Shown here: positions 1-10,016 of the stretch, in pieces
Layout of the letters: each line of letters begins with the position of its first letter
Numbering within the stretch: the first letter of the stretch is position 1
NCBI RefSeq assembly: GCF_001645125.1
Contig: NZ_LXKA01000393.1
Coordinates: 124,001 to 188,000, forward strand
Direction: 5' to 3'
Origin: Paraburkholderia ginsengiterrae
GTDB lineage: Bacteria > Pseudomonadota > Gammaproteobacteria > Burkholderiales > Burkholderiaceae
DNA: 64,000 nucleotides
Translations under genes and position numbers: made by a program
The notes under the pieces: model-generated
Databases searched by the model: none
The model's input: only the letters and a program-made list of their open reading frames with translations
Told to the model about the DNA's origin: nothing

Positions 1-238
1 AACCGAACAGCAGCAGCAGGATGTCCGAAGTTCGCGCGCCGACGCGGCCCGCCCAGTTGGCGATGTGGTCGACCTGCGCGGCATGGGTCCAGCTCGGATC
101 GTGCCGGCTGTAGCTGACGAGCGCCATGAGCAGGAACACGCCGAGCGCAACCTGCAGGATCCAGCGGATTTCGGTGAAAAGGCGCGACATGCGGTGCGGC
201 AATGCCTGCGCGCTCGCGGAATAGGGAGCTTTTGCCAT
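1..238 (-). CDS. ftsK: DNA translocase FtsK, N-terminal fragment
   Basis: The reverse strand encodes the first 79 residues of a protein that runs off the left edge. It begins MAKAPYSASAQALPHRMSRL, followed by a hydrophobic segment (WILQVALGVFLLMALVSY) and a short loop with the SRHDPSWTHA pattern typical of the FtsK membrane domain, then a second hydrophobic stretch (DILLLLFG). FtsK anchors at the division septum and pumps DNA to clear the terminus before closure. The motor and gamma domains lie outside the window, so the call rests on the membrane domain only. It is divergent from trxB, a common Burkholderia arrangement. Confidence 0.85.
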   Translation of the reverse strand, partial: MAKAPYSASAQALPHRMSRLFTEIRWILQVALGVFLLMALVSYSRHDPSWTHAAQVDHIANWAGRVGARTSDILLLLFG

Positions 239-241
239 TGA

Positions 242-1585
<1,344 letters not shown>

Positions 1586-1660
1586 TCGGGCGCGAGCGTC
1601 TGCGAGCATCGACGCAACGGTAAAATGGCGGCTGGGTGTGGCCTGGCTGCCTGTTTGAAG

Positions 1661-1693
1661 AAGGCCGCGGCTGACAAGCCGGCGGCCTTTTTT
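1661..1693 (+). terminator. Rho-independent terminator of trxB
   Basis: AAGGCCGC (1661-1668) pairs with GCGGCCTT (1682-1689). An inner GGCT/AGCC pairing continues the stem across a one-base bulge. A run of T (1688-1693) follows. Confidence 0.85.
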
Positions 1694-1753
1694 CTATGCC
1701 GGCCGCCACGACACGTCGCGTGATCGATCTACTTTTCCGCGTGTACTACCGAT

Positions 1754-2512
1754 ATGCCGAAGAATCAACCTCACCCGAGCGAACCGAAGCGCGCGCGAGT
1801 CGTCGCGCAACCCGCGCCCGCAGCGGCTGTGCCCGCCGCCAGGACCAAAGTCGAACCCGCTGCGGGTCTCGCCGGTCTCGGCGCGCTGCGCGATGCATTG
1901 AAGGGCGATGCCGAGCGGCGTGAACGCGAACGCACGGCGGCCGCGGCCAAGCAGCGCGAAGCCTCGGCGGACGCCGATCTGTTTCGCCGCGAGATCGGCG
2001 CGGTCGCGCCGCTGGCGGCTCCGCCGCGCGCTACGCAACCGCGCAATCCCCCGCCGCCCTTGCCGGTGCAAACCCGGCTCGACGAAGAAGCCGTCCTGCA
2101 CGAAGCGATCTCGGACGAATTCGACCCCGAGGTCCTGCTCGACACCGACGAAACGCTCTCCTATTGCCGCCCAGGCGTGAGCCAGGAAGTCGTGCGCAAA
2201 CTGCGGCGCGGCGATTGGATCGTGCAGGCGCAAATCGACCTGCACGGCATGCGGCGCGAGCAAGCGCGCGAGGCGCTGGCCGAGTTCATCCGCGAGTCGG
2301 TGAAGCGCGGCCTGCGGTGTTTGCGCGTGATTCACGGCAAGGGTTTGGGATCGATCGGCAAGGAGCCGGTGCTCAAGGGCAAAGTGCGCGCATGGCTCGT
2401 GCAGAAGTCCGAGGTCATCGCGTTCTGCCAGGCACGCCCGCACGACGGCGGCGCCGGGGCGGTGGTCGTGCTGTTGCAGCCGGGCGCATCGCCCGCGCAC
2501 GCCAAGTCCTGA
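1754..2512 (+). CDS. Smr-domain (MutS2 C-terminal-like) nuclease family protein
   Basis: This 252-residue protein has a low-complexity Ala/Arg/Pro-rich first half and a C-terminal Smr domain at about residues 158-245. The domain shows the signature LHGM (residues 162-165) and the HGKGLGS stretch after RGLRCLRVI. Smr domains occur alone or on MutS2 and have DNA- or RNA-nicking activity. The biological role of stand-alone Smr proteins in Burkholderia is not settled, so no gene symbol is given. The ATG at 1754 is the first plausible start after the trxB terminator. The stop is 10 bases before the next gene, so the two are probably cotranscribed. Confidence 0.88.
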   Translation: MPKNQPHPSEPKRARVVAQPAPAAAVPAARTKVEPAAGLAGLGALRDALKGDAERRERERTAAAAKQREASADADLFRREIGAVAPLAAPPRATQPRNPPPPLPVQTRLDEEAVLHEAISDEFDPEVLLDTDETLSYCRPGVSQEVVRKLRRGDWIVQAQIDLHGMRREQAREALAEFIRESVKRGLRCLRVIHGKGLGSIGKEPVLKGKVRAWLVQKSEVIAFCQARPHDGGAGAVVVLLQPGASPAHAKS

Positions 2513-2522
2513 CGGAGCCGCG

Positions 2523-3146
2523 GTGATCCATCCGAGACTGACGCTCGCGCTGACCATCATGGAGGCGCTGGCGCTTTTCTCTTACGCCATCTCCGGTCTC
2601 ATCGAGGCGAAAACCCGCCGGCTCGACGCCGTGGGCACGTTTCTCGTGGCTATCGCCACGGCCTTTGGCGGCGGCACGCTGCGCGACGTGCTGCTGGAGC
2701 GGCGGCCCTTCTACTGGGTCGAGCACCAGGATTATCTGATCGCGATCTTCGTGATGTCGCTGTTCGCGCCCAAGGTGTTGCAGATGACCTCGCGCCTGCT
2801 CTCCGAGCGGGTGCTGCTGGTAGCGGACGCCGTGGGTCTCGGTTTGTTCAGCATTGCCGGCACCTCACTCGCGCACGACGCGCAAATGCCGTGGTTCACG
2901 TCGGTAATGATGGGTGTGCTGACGGGTGTGTTCGGCGGCGTGATTCGCGACGTGCTGTGCAATGAGGTGCCGCTGATCCTGCGCGACTCTCGGCCTTACG
3001 CCACGTGCGCTTTTGTAGGCTGCTGGCTGTATGTGCTGCTCGACTATGCGAACGTCGACACCGTATACAGCGTGCTGATCGCCACCGGTTTTATCCTGCT
3101 TGCCAGGCTCGTGACGTTCCGCTTCAACGTTCGCCTGCCGCATTGA
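2523..3146 (+). CDS. TRIC cation channel family (UPF0126) membrane protein
   Basis: A 207-residue integral membrane protein with about seven hydrophobic segments. It carries two copies of the family signature, GGGTLRDVLLERRPFYWV (about residue 42) and GGVIRDVLCNEVPLIL (about 140), which mark the internal repeat of bacterial TRIC/UPF0126 proteins. These form trimeric cation channels; the physiological role in bacteria is unclear. It starts with GTG at 2523, preceded by GGAG (2514-2517), and lies 10 bases after the Smr gene, suggesting an operon. Confidence 0.9.
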   Translation: MIHPRLTLALTIMEALALFSYAISGLIEAKTRRLDAVGTFLVAIATAFGGGTLRDVLLERRPFYWVEHQDYLIAIFVMSLFAPKVLQMTSRLLSERVLLVADAVGLGLFSIAGTSLAHDAQMPWFTSVMMGVLTGVFGGVIRDVLCNEVPLILRDSRPYATCAFVGCWLYVLLDYANVDTVYSVLIATGFILLARLVTFRFNVRLPH

Positions 3147-3219
3147 CGGCATCGGCCCCACGATCGGCGCATCTCCCGCGAACGGAGCATGCGCCGCCTC
3201 GCGAACTGACGTCGCGAAC

Positions 3220-4731
3220 TTACTTGTTGGTCGCCAGCGCACCCGCGCTCTTCGAGCCGCCGAACAGCGCCGTCAGGTAGGCCGAGTTGTTGTTCATGGT
3301 CGCCATCAGCTTGTTGAGGGCCGTGAACTGGCTCTGATACTGCTTGGTCAGCTGCGTGGCGTAGTCGGCGAGCGTGTTCTGCTGCGTGGTGACGCTTTTC
3401 AGATCGGCGTTCAGCGCGCTGTTGCGAGTGTCGATGATGCCGCCCGTGCGCGTGAACTCCGTGATGCTCTTGTTCAGTTTGGCGCCAATGCCATCGGTCG
3501 AATTGAACAGCGCGGCAACCCGCGCCGGATTGTTGCTGAGCGCAGCGCTCAGGGCCGTATTGTTGACCACCAGCGTGCCGCCGGCCGGATCGCCCTTCAG
3601 CGTGATGCCGATATGCGCGAGGCTCACCACCGACGTGCCCTTGCCGACGCCACCGCCGACAATCGACGCCAGTGCGTTCTTGATCGTCATCAGCGTCGAG
3701 TCGCCGAGCAGCGCGCCAGCGCTCTTCGACGATTTGTCATACGAGGACAGCTTGTTGACCGTCGTGACGACGGTGTTGTAAAGGTTGGCGAAATTCGTGA
3801 TCGCCGTGTTCTGCGCCGTGGTGTCCGGTGCGACGGTCAGCGTCTGCGGATTGCCGACCGAGGCGCTCGACACATTCAGCGTGACGCCGGCAATCGCGTC
3901 GGTCACGGCGTTGCTGGCACTGCGCGCCTCAATCCCGCCGATGCTCAGCAGCGCGTCCTGCGCGCCCTCGCTCTGGTGCCACGCCTTGTTGGTATCGGAC
4001 GAGACGATCGAGGACGCCGCGCCGTTCGCACCGGGCGTGGAGGTCACGCCGAGACTCGACAGACCTGCGTCGTTCTGCACGTTGCTCGCCACCACGTTGA
4101 TCGTGTTGGCCGCGCCGCTCACGGCCGAGCGCAGCACGAGGTGGGCGCCGCCGGTGCCGGTCACGATGGTGGCCGTGACGCCGGGATTGTTGGCGGCCTT
4201 ATTGATGGCGGCGGCGATACCGCTCAAGGTGTTGTTGGTGCTGTCGATCGCAACGTCCATCGACTTGCCGCCGAGCGAAATGGTCAGCTTGCCGGTGCCC
4301 AGTTGCGTGGTGGCGCCGAACGCCGCCGACGACAGGCTTTGCGACGCCGCGATCTGCGTGACGTCGATCGTGTAGCTGCCGGCCACGGCGCCGGCGCCCG
4401 CTTTCGGGTCGATGCCCTTGCCGCTCGCGGTGGCCGCGAAGGTCGAGAGCGTGGTGCCGTCCGAGAGATTCTTGATGGCCGCCTGCAAGGCGCTGAGCGC
4501 CGAACTCAACGCGCCGTAGGCAGACAGGATGGTGGTATCGCTCGTCTGCTTCGCCTTGAGCGCGGCCGTCTGACCGGCCGTCTTCGCGTTCACGAGGGCC
4601 GACACGAGGGTGGCCACATCCATCGACGAGTTGCCGGTCGAACCGCTGATAATGGATTGCGCAGCCTGCTGAACCTGGCTCTGCGCGTTGCTGGTCGCGC
4701 TGTTCACCGACGATGTGTTGATCGTAGACAT
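3220..4731 (-). CDS. fliD: Flagellar hook-associated protein 2 (filament cap) FliD
   Basis: This 503-residue Ala/Ser/Thr-rich protein has FliD domain order. The N-terminal region contains SMDVATLVSALVNAKTAGQTAAL followed by a coiled coil. The middle is beta-rich, with repeated ASQSLSSAAFG and GAHLVLRSAVSGAANTI patterns. The C-terminal region (GALLGDSTLMTIKNALASIV, then LYNSTDGIGAKL-like and a heptad-rich tail) returns to helix. FliD caps the growing filament and is secreted by the flagellar export apparatus. A good ribosome site (GGGGAG) precedes ATG at 4731. Unusually, no fliC, fliS, fliT or other flagellar gene is nearby, so it may be an extra copy or a displaced gene. Confidence 0.9.
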   Translation of the reverse strand: MSTINTSSVNSATSNAQSQVQQAAQSIISGSTGNSSMDVATLVSALVNAKTAGQTAALKAKQTSDTTILSAYGALSSALSALQAAIKNLSDGTTLSTFAATASGKGIDPKAGAGAVAGSYTIDVTQIAASQSLSSAAFGATTQLGTGKLTISLGGKSMDVAIDSTNNTLSGIAAAINKAANNPGVTATIVTGTGGAHLVLRSAVSGAANTINVVASNVQNDAGLSSLGVTSTPGANGAASSIVSSDTNKAWHQSEGAQDALLSIGGIEARSASNAVTDAIAGVTLNVSSASVGNPQTLTVAPDTTAQNTAITNFANLYNTVVTTVNKLSSYDKSSKSAGALLGDSTLMTIKNALASIVGGGVGKGTSVVSLAHIGITLKGDPAGGTLVVNNTALSAALSNNPARVAALFNSTDGIGAKLNKSITEFTRTGGIIDTRNSALNADLKSVTTQQNTLADYATQLTKQYQSQFTALNKLMATMNNNSAYLTALFGGSKSAGALATNK

Positions 4732-5014
4732 GCCAAGACTCCCCGTGCGCCGAATGTTTTGCTATTGATTGAGTGACGCCCCGGGCCTGCTTTTTATTGC
4801 GCCTTCTTTCCGGTTATAGCGGCGTCTCTTACAAAGTTTTCAAATGTTACACCATCTTTCTTCATAGTTTTGTGTCGTTTTGTCGTAAGAAAGGATGCCC
4901 GCGGACGCCGCTGTCGATTCGCCCGCGTGCCGTTCGTCGTCAGGTAAACGGCCTGCCGGCCGCCGACTTGCCGCGCTGCATCCCGCAACCGCGCAACTGC
5001 CCGAGGTGATCACG
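4732..5014. other. AT-rich divergent gap between fliD and the GST gene
   Basis: This 283-base divergent region is clearly more AT-rich than its neighbours around 4795-4895, so it should hold promoters for both directions. No convincing sigma-70 or sigma-28 box was identified by eye, and no gene is supported here. The ribosome site for the rightward gene (GAGGTGA, 5003-5009) is at its end. Confidence 0.4.
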
Positions 5015-5674
5015 ATGACCCTGAAGCTCTATGCCCATCCGTTCTCGTCTTACTGCCAGAAGGTCCTGACCGCGCTCTACGAAAACGGCACGCCGTTCGA
5101 GTGGCGCCTGCTGTCGCACGACGACCCGCAGGTCATGGCCGAATTCGCCGCGCTTTGGCCCATCAAGCGCTTTCCGGTGCTGGTCGACGGCAGCCGGACG
5201 GTGATGGAGGCGAGCGTCATCATCGAATATCTCGGTCTCTATCATCCCGGCCCGGTGCAGCTGCTGCCGGCCGACGCCCGCGCAGCGCTGGAGGTGCGCA
5301 GCATGGACCGCTTCTTCGACAACTACGTTTCGACGCCGCAGCAGAAAATCGTCTATGACAGCATGCGGCCCGAGCCGGAGCGCGACGCGCGCGCGGTGGC
5401 CGATGCACGCGCCATGCTCGACACCGCGTACGGCTGGCTCGACAAGGTGATGGCCGAACGCGAATGGGCCGCGGGCGACACCTTCAGCCTCGCCGATTGC
5501 GGCGCCGGACCGTTCCTGTTCTACGCGGACTGGACGCACGCGATCGGCCCGGCGTTCCCGCACGTGCTCGCCTATCGCAAGCGCCTGCTGGCGCGGCCCT
5601 CGTTCGCCCGCGCGGTCGATGAAGCGCGCCCCTATCGGCCGTTCTTCCCGCTCGGCGCGCCCGACCGGGATTGA
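5015..5674 (+). CDS. Glutathione S-transferase family protein
   Basis: This 219-residue protein has an N-terminal thioredoxin-like domain (KLYAHPFSSYCQKVLTALYENGTPFEW, then KRFPVLVDG with the cis-proline, then VMEASVIIEYL with the Glu-Ser/Ala glutathione-binding pattern). An all-helical C-terminal domain follows, containing the folding motif FSLADCGAGPFLFY near residue 160. The family conjugates or reduces substrates with glutathione; the substrate here is unknown. ATG at 5015 is preceded by GAGGTGA. The frame extends upstream to 4895, but that part has no family similarity. A LysR regulator follows on the same strand. Confidence 0.9.
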   Translation: MTLKLYAHPFSSYCQKVLTALYENGTPFEWRLLSHDDPQVMAEFAALWPIKRFPVLVDGSRTVMEASVIIEYLGLYHPGPVQLLPADARAALEVRSMDRFFDNYVSTPQQKIVYDSMRPEPERDARAVADARAMLDTAYGWLDKVMAEREWAAGDTFSLADCGAGPFLFYADWTHAIGPAFPHVLAYRKRLLARPSFARAVDEARPYRPFFPLGAPDRD

Positions 5675-5809
5675 GCGCGACATGCCGTGGCGCGGGCGGG
5701 CGCGCCACGGCACGCCGCCCGCTCGCCATCATCAAATGCGACAACATTTTTTCCAGCCTATACACTTCACTTCGAAACCTACTTCCGGCAATCACCCATA
5801 AGGCACAAC

Positions 5810-6724
5810 ATGGACCGTTTCGAAGCGATGGAGATATTTACGCGTGTGGTGGAAGCGAACAGCTTCACCAAAGTATCCGAATCGCTCGACCTGCCGCGCG
5901 CCAAAGTCAGCCGCACCATCCAGGCGCTGGAGGAGCACGTCGGCGTGCGCCTCTTGAACCGCTCGACGCGCCAGGTCAGCGTGACCGAGGACGGCGCGCT
6001 GTTCTACGAGCGCTGTGTGCGCATCCTCGCCGACGTCACCGACGCTGAATCGTCGCTGTCGAACAAGCGCGAAAATCCGGCCGGCACGATCCGCGTGGAT
6101 ACGTCCGGCACGCTGGCCCGCGCGCTGCTGCTTCCGGCGCTCGACGATTTCTACCAGCAATACCCCGAGATCGACGTGCGGCTCGGCCTCGCCGATCGCA
6201 ATATCGACCTGATTCAGGACGGCGTGGATTGCGTGATCCGCATGGGCACGCCGGAAGAGTCGAGTCTCGTCGCGCGGCGCATCGGCCACTCGCGGATCGT
6301 GACGTGCGCGTCGCCCGCGTATCTGGCGAAATACGGCACCCCCACCACGCTCGAAGAGTTGAGCGAGCATCGCGCGGTCAACTACGTGTCCGCGCGCAGC
6401 GGCAAGACCTTTCCGTTCGAGTACGAGGTGGACGGCGAGATCGCCAAGGTAACGCTGAAGAGCGTGCTGGCGGTGAACGACGGCAGTGTGTACATCGGCG
6501 CGGCCGCGCTCGGACACGGCATCATCCAGCCCTCGCGTTTCATGGTCGCGGATCTGATCCAGCAAGGCGCGCTGCAGGAGATTCTCACCAACTATACGAC
6601 CCCAGGCACGCCGCTTTCGGTGCTCTACGCGCATCGCCGCAATCTGAGTTCGCGGCTGCGCGCATTCATCGAATGGGTAACCGAACTGGCACGCAACAAT
6701 CCGGATCTGCGCCTCGCGGAATAG
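5810..6724 (+). CDS. LysR-family transcriptional regulator
   Basis: This 304-residue regulator has the N-terminal winged helix-turn-helix of the LysR family (MDRFEAMEIFTRVVEANSFT, then RAKVSRTIQALEEHVGVRLL, then NRSTRQVSVTEDGALFYERC). A periplasmic-binding-like effector domain starts near residue 90 (GTIRVDTSGTLARALLLPAL). It resembles the large subgroup whose targets are usually adjacent genes. Here the candidate is the upstream GST gene, although both are on the same strand. The upstream 135 bases are AT-rich around 5740-5800. AAGG just before ATG 5810 supports the start. A strong terminator follows. Confidence 0.92.
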   Translation: MDRFEAMEIFTRVVEANSFTKVSESLDLPRAKVSRTIQALEEHVGVRLLNRSTRQVSVTEDGALFYERCVRILADVTDAESSLSNKRENPAGTIRVDTSGTLARALLLPALDDFYQQYPEIDVRLGLADRNIDLIQDGVDCVIRMGTPEESSLVARRIGHSRIVTCASPAYLAKYGTPTTLEELSEHRAVNYVSARSGKTFPFEYEVDGEIAKVTLKSVLAVNDGSVYIGAAALGHGIIQPSRFMVADLIQQGALQEILTNYTTPGTPLSVLYAHRRNLSSRLRAFIEWVTELARNNPDLRLAE

Positions 6725-6753
6725 TCACGGATCCGTCAGGCCGCAAAAAGCAG

Positions 6754-6788
6754 AAGCCCCATGCGTCTCGCAACGCATGGGGCTTTTT
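6754..6788 (+). terminator. Strong bidirectional terminator between LysR and the ABC operon
   Basis: A 13-bp perfect stem (6754-6766 with 6773-6785) with a 6-base loop and T run (6784-6788) follows the LysR gene. The A-run on the left lets it also end the leftward transporter operon. Confidence 0.9.
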
Positions 6789-6809
6789 CAATTCAAGCAG
6801 ACTTCGCGA

Positions 6810-7925
6810 TCAGGCAATCCGCTCTTCGTTCGACGGATCGAACAGAACCGCCTTCGACGTATCGAACAGCAGCGTGGTGTTGGTCAGCGGCTGCGGATTC
6901 GAGGCCGGGTGCACGCGGCTCACCACGCGCTTGCCGTTGACCTGCGCGAACACCAGCGTGTCCGGGCCGGTCGGCTCGATCACGTCGACCTTCACTTCGA
7001 TAGGCTGCAGCTTCGCGTTGTCGCCATGCGCGCCGCGCGCGTCGGTAATACGCTCCGGGCGCAAGCCAAGAATCACGTCACGGCCCACGTGCGACTTCAC
7101 CTTCGCCGTGTCGAACGGCAGGTTCAGCGCGGTACGCGCGACACCCGTATCGAGTTCGAGCGCGACACCCGCTCCCTGCTCCACCAGCTTGCCCTGAATG
7201 AAGTTCATCGGCGGCGCGCCGATAAAACCGGCCACGAACAGATTGGATGGCGAGTCGTAAATCTCCTGCGGTGCGCCGAATTGCTGCACGATGCCGTCTT
7301 TCATCACCGCGATGCGGTCGCCGAGCGTCATCGCTTCGATCTGATCGTGCGTCACGTAGACGATCGTCGTGCCGAGGCGCTGATGCAGCAGCTTGATCTC
7401 GGAGCGCATCTCGATACGCAGCTTCGCGTCGAGATTCGACAGCGGCTCGTCGAACAGGAACATGACCGGATCGCGCGCGAGCGCACGGCCCATTGCCACG
7501 CGCTGGCGCTGGCCGCCGGAAAGCTGGCCCGGCTTGCGGTCCAGCAGGTGCGTGATCTGCAGCGTGTTCGAGACGCGGTCGACGATCTGCGTCTGCTCCT
7601 GCTTCGGCACCTTGCGGATGTTCAGACCGAACGAGATGTTCTCGCGCACCGTCATGGACGGATACAGCGCGTACGACTGGAACACCATGGCGATGTCGCG
7701 ATCTTTCGGCGACAGGTTGTTCACCGTCTTGCCGTCGATCTGGATCTCGCCCTTGGTCACGGTTTCGAGGCCGGCAATCATGTTGAGCAGCGTCGATTTC
7801 CCGCAGCCCGAACCGCCGACGAGAATCAGGAACTGGCCGTCTTCGATGTCGATATTGACACCCTTCAGAACCGGCACCCCGTTCGGGTAGGTCTTGTACA
7901 CGTCACGGATGGAAAGGCTTGCCAT
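6810..7925 (-). CDS. Sugar ABC transporter ATP-binding protein (MalK/UgpC type)
   Basis: This 371-residue ATPase has Walker A GGSGCGKST (residues 38-46), Q-loop VFQSYALYP, signature LSGGQRQRVAMGRAL, Walker B VMFLFDEPLSNLDA and the switch His in VTHDQ. A C-terminal regulatory OB-type domain of about 130 residues is characteristic of MalK-like subunits. It powers uptake of a carbohydrate through the two permeases encoded just upstream. The location beside zwf-pgl-glk/hexR suggests glucose or a related hexose (Pseudomonas gtsD-like). That substrate is an inference, and annotation pipelines may call it ugpC. It is the last gene of the operon, ended by the bidirectional terminator. Confidence 0.93.
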   Translation of the reverse strand: MASLSIRDVYKTYPNGVPVLKGVNIDIEDGQFLILVGGSGCGKSTLLNMIAGLETVTKGEIQIDGKTVNNLSPKDRDIAMVFQSYALYPSMTVRENISFGLNIRKVPKQEQTQIVDRVSNTLQITHLLDRKPGQLSGGQRQRVAMGRALARDPVMFLFDEPLSNLDAKLRIEMRSEIKLLHQRLGTTIVYVTHDQIEAMTLGDRIAVMKDGIVQQFGAPQEIYDSPSNLFVAGFIGAPPMNFIQGKLVEQGAGVALELDTGVARTALNLPFDTAKVKSHVGRDVILGLRPERITDARGAHGDNAKLQPIEVKVDVIEPTGPDTLVFAQVNGKRVVSRVHPASNPQPLTNTTLLFDTSKAVLFDPSNEERIA

Positions 7926-8032
7926 GCTGTGAATCCTCTTTGTCTCTGGTACTGCTTGAAAACGTCTTGTCGGGTGCCGACGGCGCTCATCTGCTGATAT
8001 GCGCCGCCGCGCTCGGATAGTTCAGCCGTGGT

Positions 8033-8890
8033 TTAGCCCTTCACTGCGCCGGCCGTCAGACCGCGTACGAAATAGCGTCCGGCAACGATGTAGACCAGCA
8101 AGGTCGGCAACGCGGCGATGATCGCGCCGGCCATGTCCACGTTGTATTCCTTCACGCCGGTCGAGGTGTTCACGAGGTTGTTCAGCGCCACTGTGATCGG
8201 CATCGAATCGACGCCGGAGAACACGATACCGAACAGGAAGTCATTCCAGATCTGCGTGAATTGCCAGATCAGGCACACCATGAAAATCGGCAGCGACACC
8301 GGCAGCAGAATCTTCGTGAAGATCGTGAAGAAGCCCGCGCCGTCGATCCGCGCGGCCTTCACGAGTTCAGCCGGAATGCTCACGTAGAAGTTGCGGAAGA
8401 ACATCGTGGTGAAAGCGATACCGTAGATCACGTGCACCACCACCAGGCCGGTCGTCGTGTTCGACAGGCCGAGGAAGCCTTCGAAACGCGCCATGGGCAA
8501 CAGGATGGCCTGGAACGGAATGAAGCAGCCCACCAGCAGCATCGTGAAGATCGGATCGGCGCCACGGAAACGCCAGTGCGTGAGCACATAGCCGTTGAAC
8601 GCGCCGATGATCGACGAGATCAGCACGGCGGGAATCACCATCCGCACCGAGTTCATGAAGAACGGCTGCATGCCGTCGCAGCGCACGCCCGTACAGGCGC
8701 CGCTCCATGCCTTGATCCACGGATCGACGGTCCAGTGCGAAGGCGGCGTGAGCAGATTGCCCGTGCGCAGCTGGTCGATGTCCTTGAACGACGTCGACAG
8801 CATGACGTACAGCGGGAACAGGAAATACAGGGCAAACAGAATCAAGGCCGCATAAATGACGGCACGGCTGATCGTCATCTTAGGCTGCAT
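8033..8890 (-). CDS. Carbohydrate ABC transporter permease (MalG type)
   Basis: A 285-residue inner-membrane permease with about six membrane segments. The EAA loop has the form ELVKAARIDGAGFFTIFTKILLPVS, which contacts the ATPase. The C-terminal half ends in GRYFVRGLTAGAVKG, typical of the MalG-type subunit of CUT1 sugar importers. A large periplasmic loop with WTVDPWIKAWSGAC follows the first segment. It overlaps the upstream permease gene by 11 bases, so translation is probably coupled. It should pair with that protein to form the channel. Confidence 0.92.
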   Translation of the reverse strand: MQPKMTISRAVIYAALILFALYFLFPLYVMLSTSFKDIDQLRTGNLLTPPSHWTVDPWIKAWSGACTGVRCDGMQPFFMNSVRMVIPAVLISSIIGAFNGYVLTHWRFRGADPIFTMLLVGCFIPFQAILLPMARFEGFLGLSNTTTGLVVVHVIYGIAFTTMFFRNFYVSIPAELVKAARIDGAGFFTIFTKILLPVSLPIFMVCLIWQFTQIWNDFLFGIVFSGVDSMPITVALNNLVNTSTGVKEYNVDMAGAIIAALPTLLVYIVAGRYFVRGLTAGAVKG

Positions 8891-9818
8891 TGCGGGTGCT
8901 CCTCGATTCCAGATACATCAGCGGCACGAGCACGGCGACGACGGTGGCGAGCATCATCATCGACGATGCCGCGCCGACGCCCAGCTGCCCGCGATTGAAC
9001 GAAAACGTGTACATGAAAATAGCCGGCAGCGACGAAGACGTGCCCGGGCCGCCCGCGGTCAACGCCACGACCAGGTCGAAGGTCTTGATCGTGATGTGGC
9101 AGAGAATCAGCAGCACCGAGAAGAACACCGGGCGCATGCTCGGAATCACGATCTTGCGGTAGATGGTGGGCAAGCCGGCGCCGTCCATCTGCGCGGCCTT
9201 GAAGATTTCACCGTCGACACCGCGCAAGCCCGCGAGGAACAGCGCCATCACGAAACCGGTGGACTGCCACACCGCCGCGACCACGACGCAGAAAATCGCC
9301 TTGTCCGGGTCGCCGAGCCAGCTGAACGAAAAACTCGTCCAGCCCCAGTCGTGGAACACCTTTTCGAGGCCGATGCTCGGCGTCATGATCCACTGCCACG
9401 CCGTACCGGTGACGATGAACGACAGCGCCATCGGGTAGAGAAACACGGCGCGCAGCGCACCTTCATTGCGGATCTGCTGATCGAGCAGGATGGCGAGGAA
9501 GAGGCCAAGGCCGATACAGATAGCGATGAACGGGATGCCGAACCAGCCCAGGTTCGCAGCCGAGGTCCAGAACACGTCGTTATCGAACAGTTCGCGATAG
9601 CGGTCGAGACCGACAAATTCATAACGCGGCATCAGTCGCGAATTGGACAGCGACAGATAGCCGGTAATTGCGATGAAGCCATACACGAAGATCAGGCTGA
9701 TCACGACGCTGGGTGCGAGCACCAGCTTCGGAATCCAGCGATCGGCAAGGGCCGCCATGGGCGACGCGCGGCGGGAGGCGGTGGCCGTTTTCCCGTTTCC
9801 GCTGATGGAAGCAGTCAC
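8880..9818 (-). CDS. Sugar ABC transporter permease (MalF type)
   Basis: A 312-residue permease with about six membrane segments. Its EAA loop is EIFKAAQMDGAGLPTIYRKIVIPSM. It is the partner of the downstream permease. The frame is open to an ATG at 9854, but I choose GTG at 9818 because AGGAG lies 7-8 bases before it and no ribosome site precedes the ATG. The N-terminal KTATASRRASPMAALADRW is basic and cytoplasmic. It lies about 200 bases after the binding-protein gene, separated from it by a large hairpin that may set the relative dosage of the two genes. Confidence 0.9.
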   Translation of the reverse strand: MTASISGNGKTATASRRASPMAALADRWIPKLVLAPSVVISLIFVYGFIAITGYLSLSNSRLMPRYEFVGLDRYRELFDNDVFWTSAANLGWFGIPFIAICIGLGLFLAILLDQQIRNEGALRAVFLYPMALSFIVTGTAWQWIMTPSIGLEKVFHDWGWTSFSFSWLGDPDKAIFCVVVAAVWQSTGFVMALFLAGLRGVDGEIFKAAQMDGAGLPTIYRKIVIPSMRPVFFSVLLILCHITIKTFDLVVALTAGGPGTSSSLPAIFMYTFSFNRGQLGVGAASSMMMLATVVAVLVPLMYLESRSTRNAA

Positions 9819-9960
9819 TACTTGACTCCTGCTGAAACTGTACCGCCGGGACATTCACGCTGGGACAGCGCTCGACCGCAACGGCATAGGTGTGAGTCCA
9901 TGAAACCTGCATGAAACCCGAGTGAGGCCGCCTGCTGCCAATGCAATCAGCGACTTGAAG

Positions 9961-10000
9961 GGCGCGCCCGGCGCCCGTTGCTGCAACGACCGGGCGCGCC
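9961..10000 (-). other. Intercistronic hairpin between binding-protein and permease genes
   Basis: An 11-bp perfect GC stem (9961-9971 with 9990-10000) carries an inner 5-bp stem (9976-9980 with 9984-9988). It has no T run on the transcribed reverse strand, so it is not a classical terminator. It sits just after the binding-protein stop codon, where it could protect the upstream mRNA or cause partial termination, as known for malE-malF type operons. Confidence 0.6.
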
Positions 10001-10016
10001 GCTTCGCTTACTTCAC

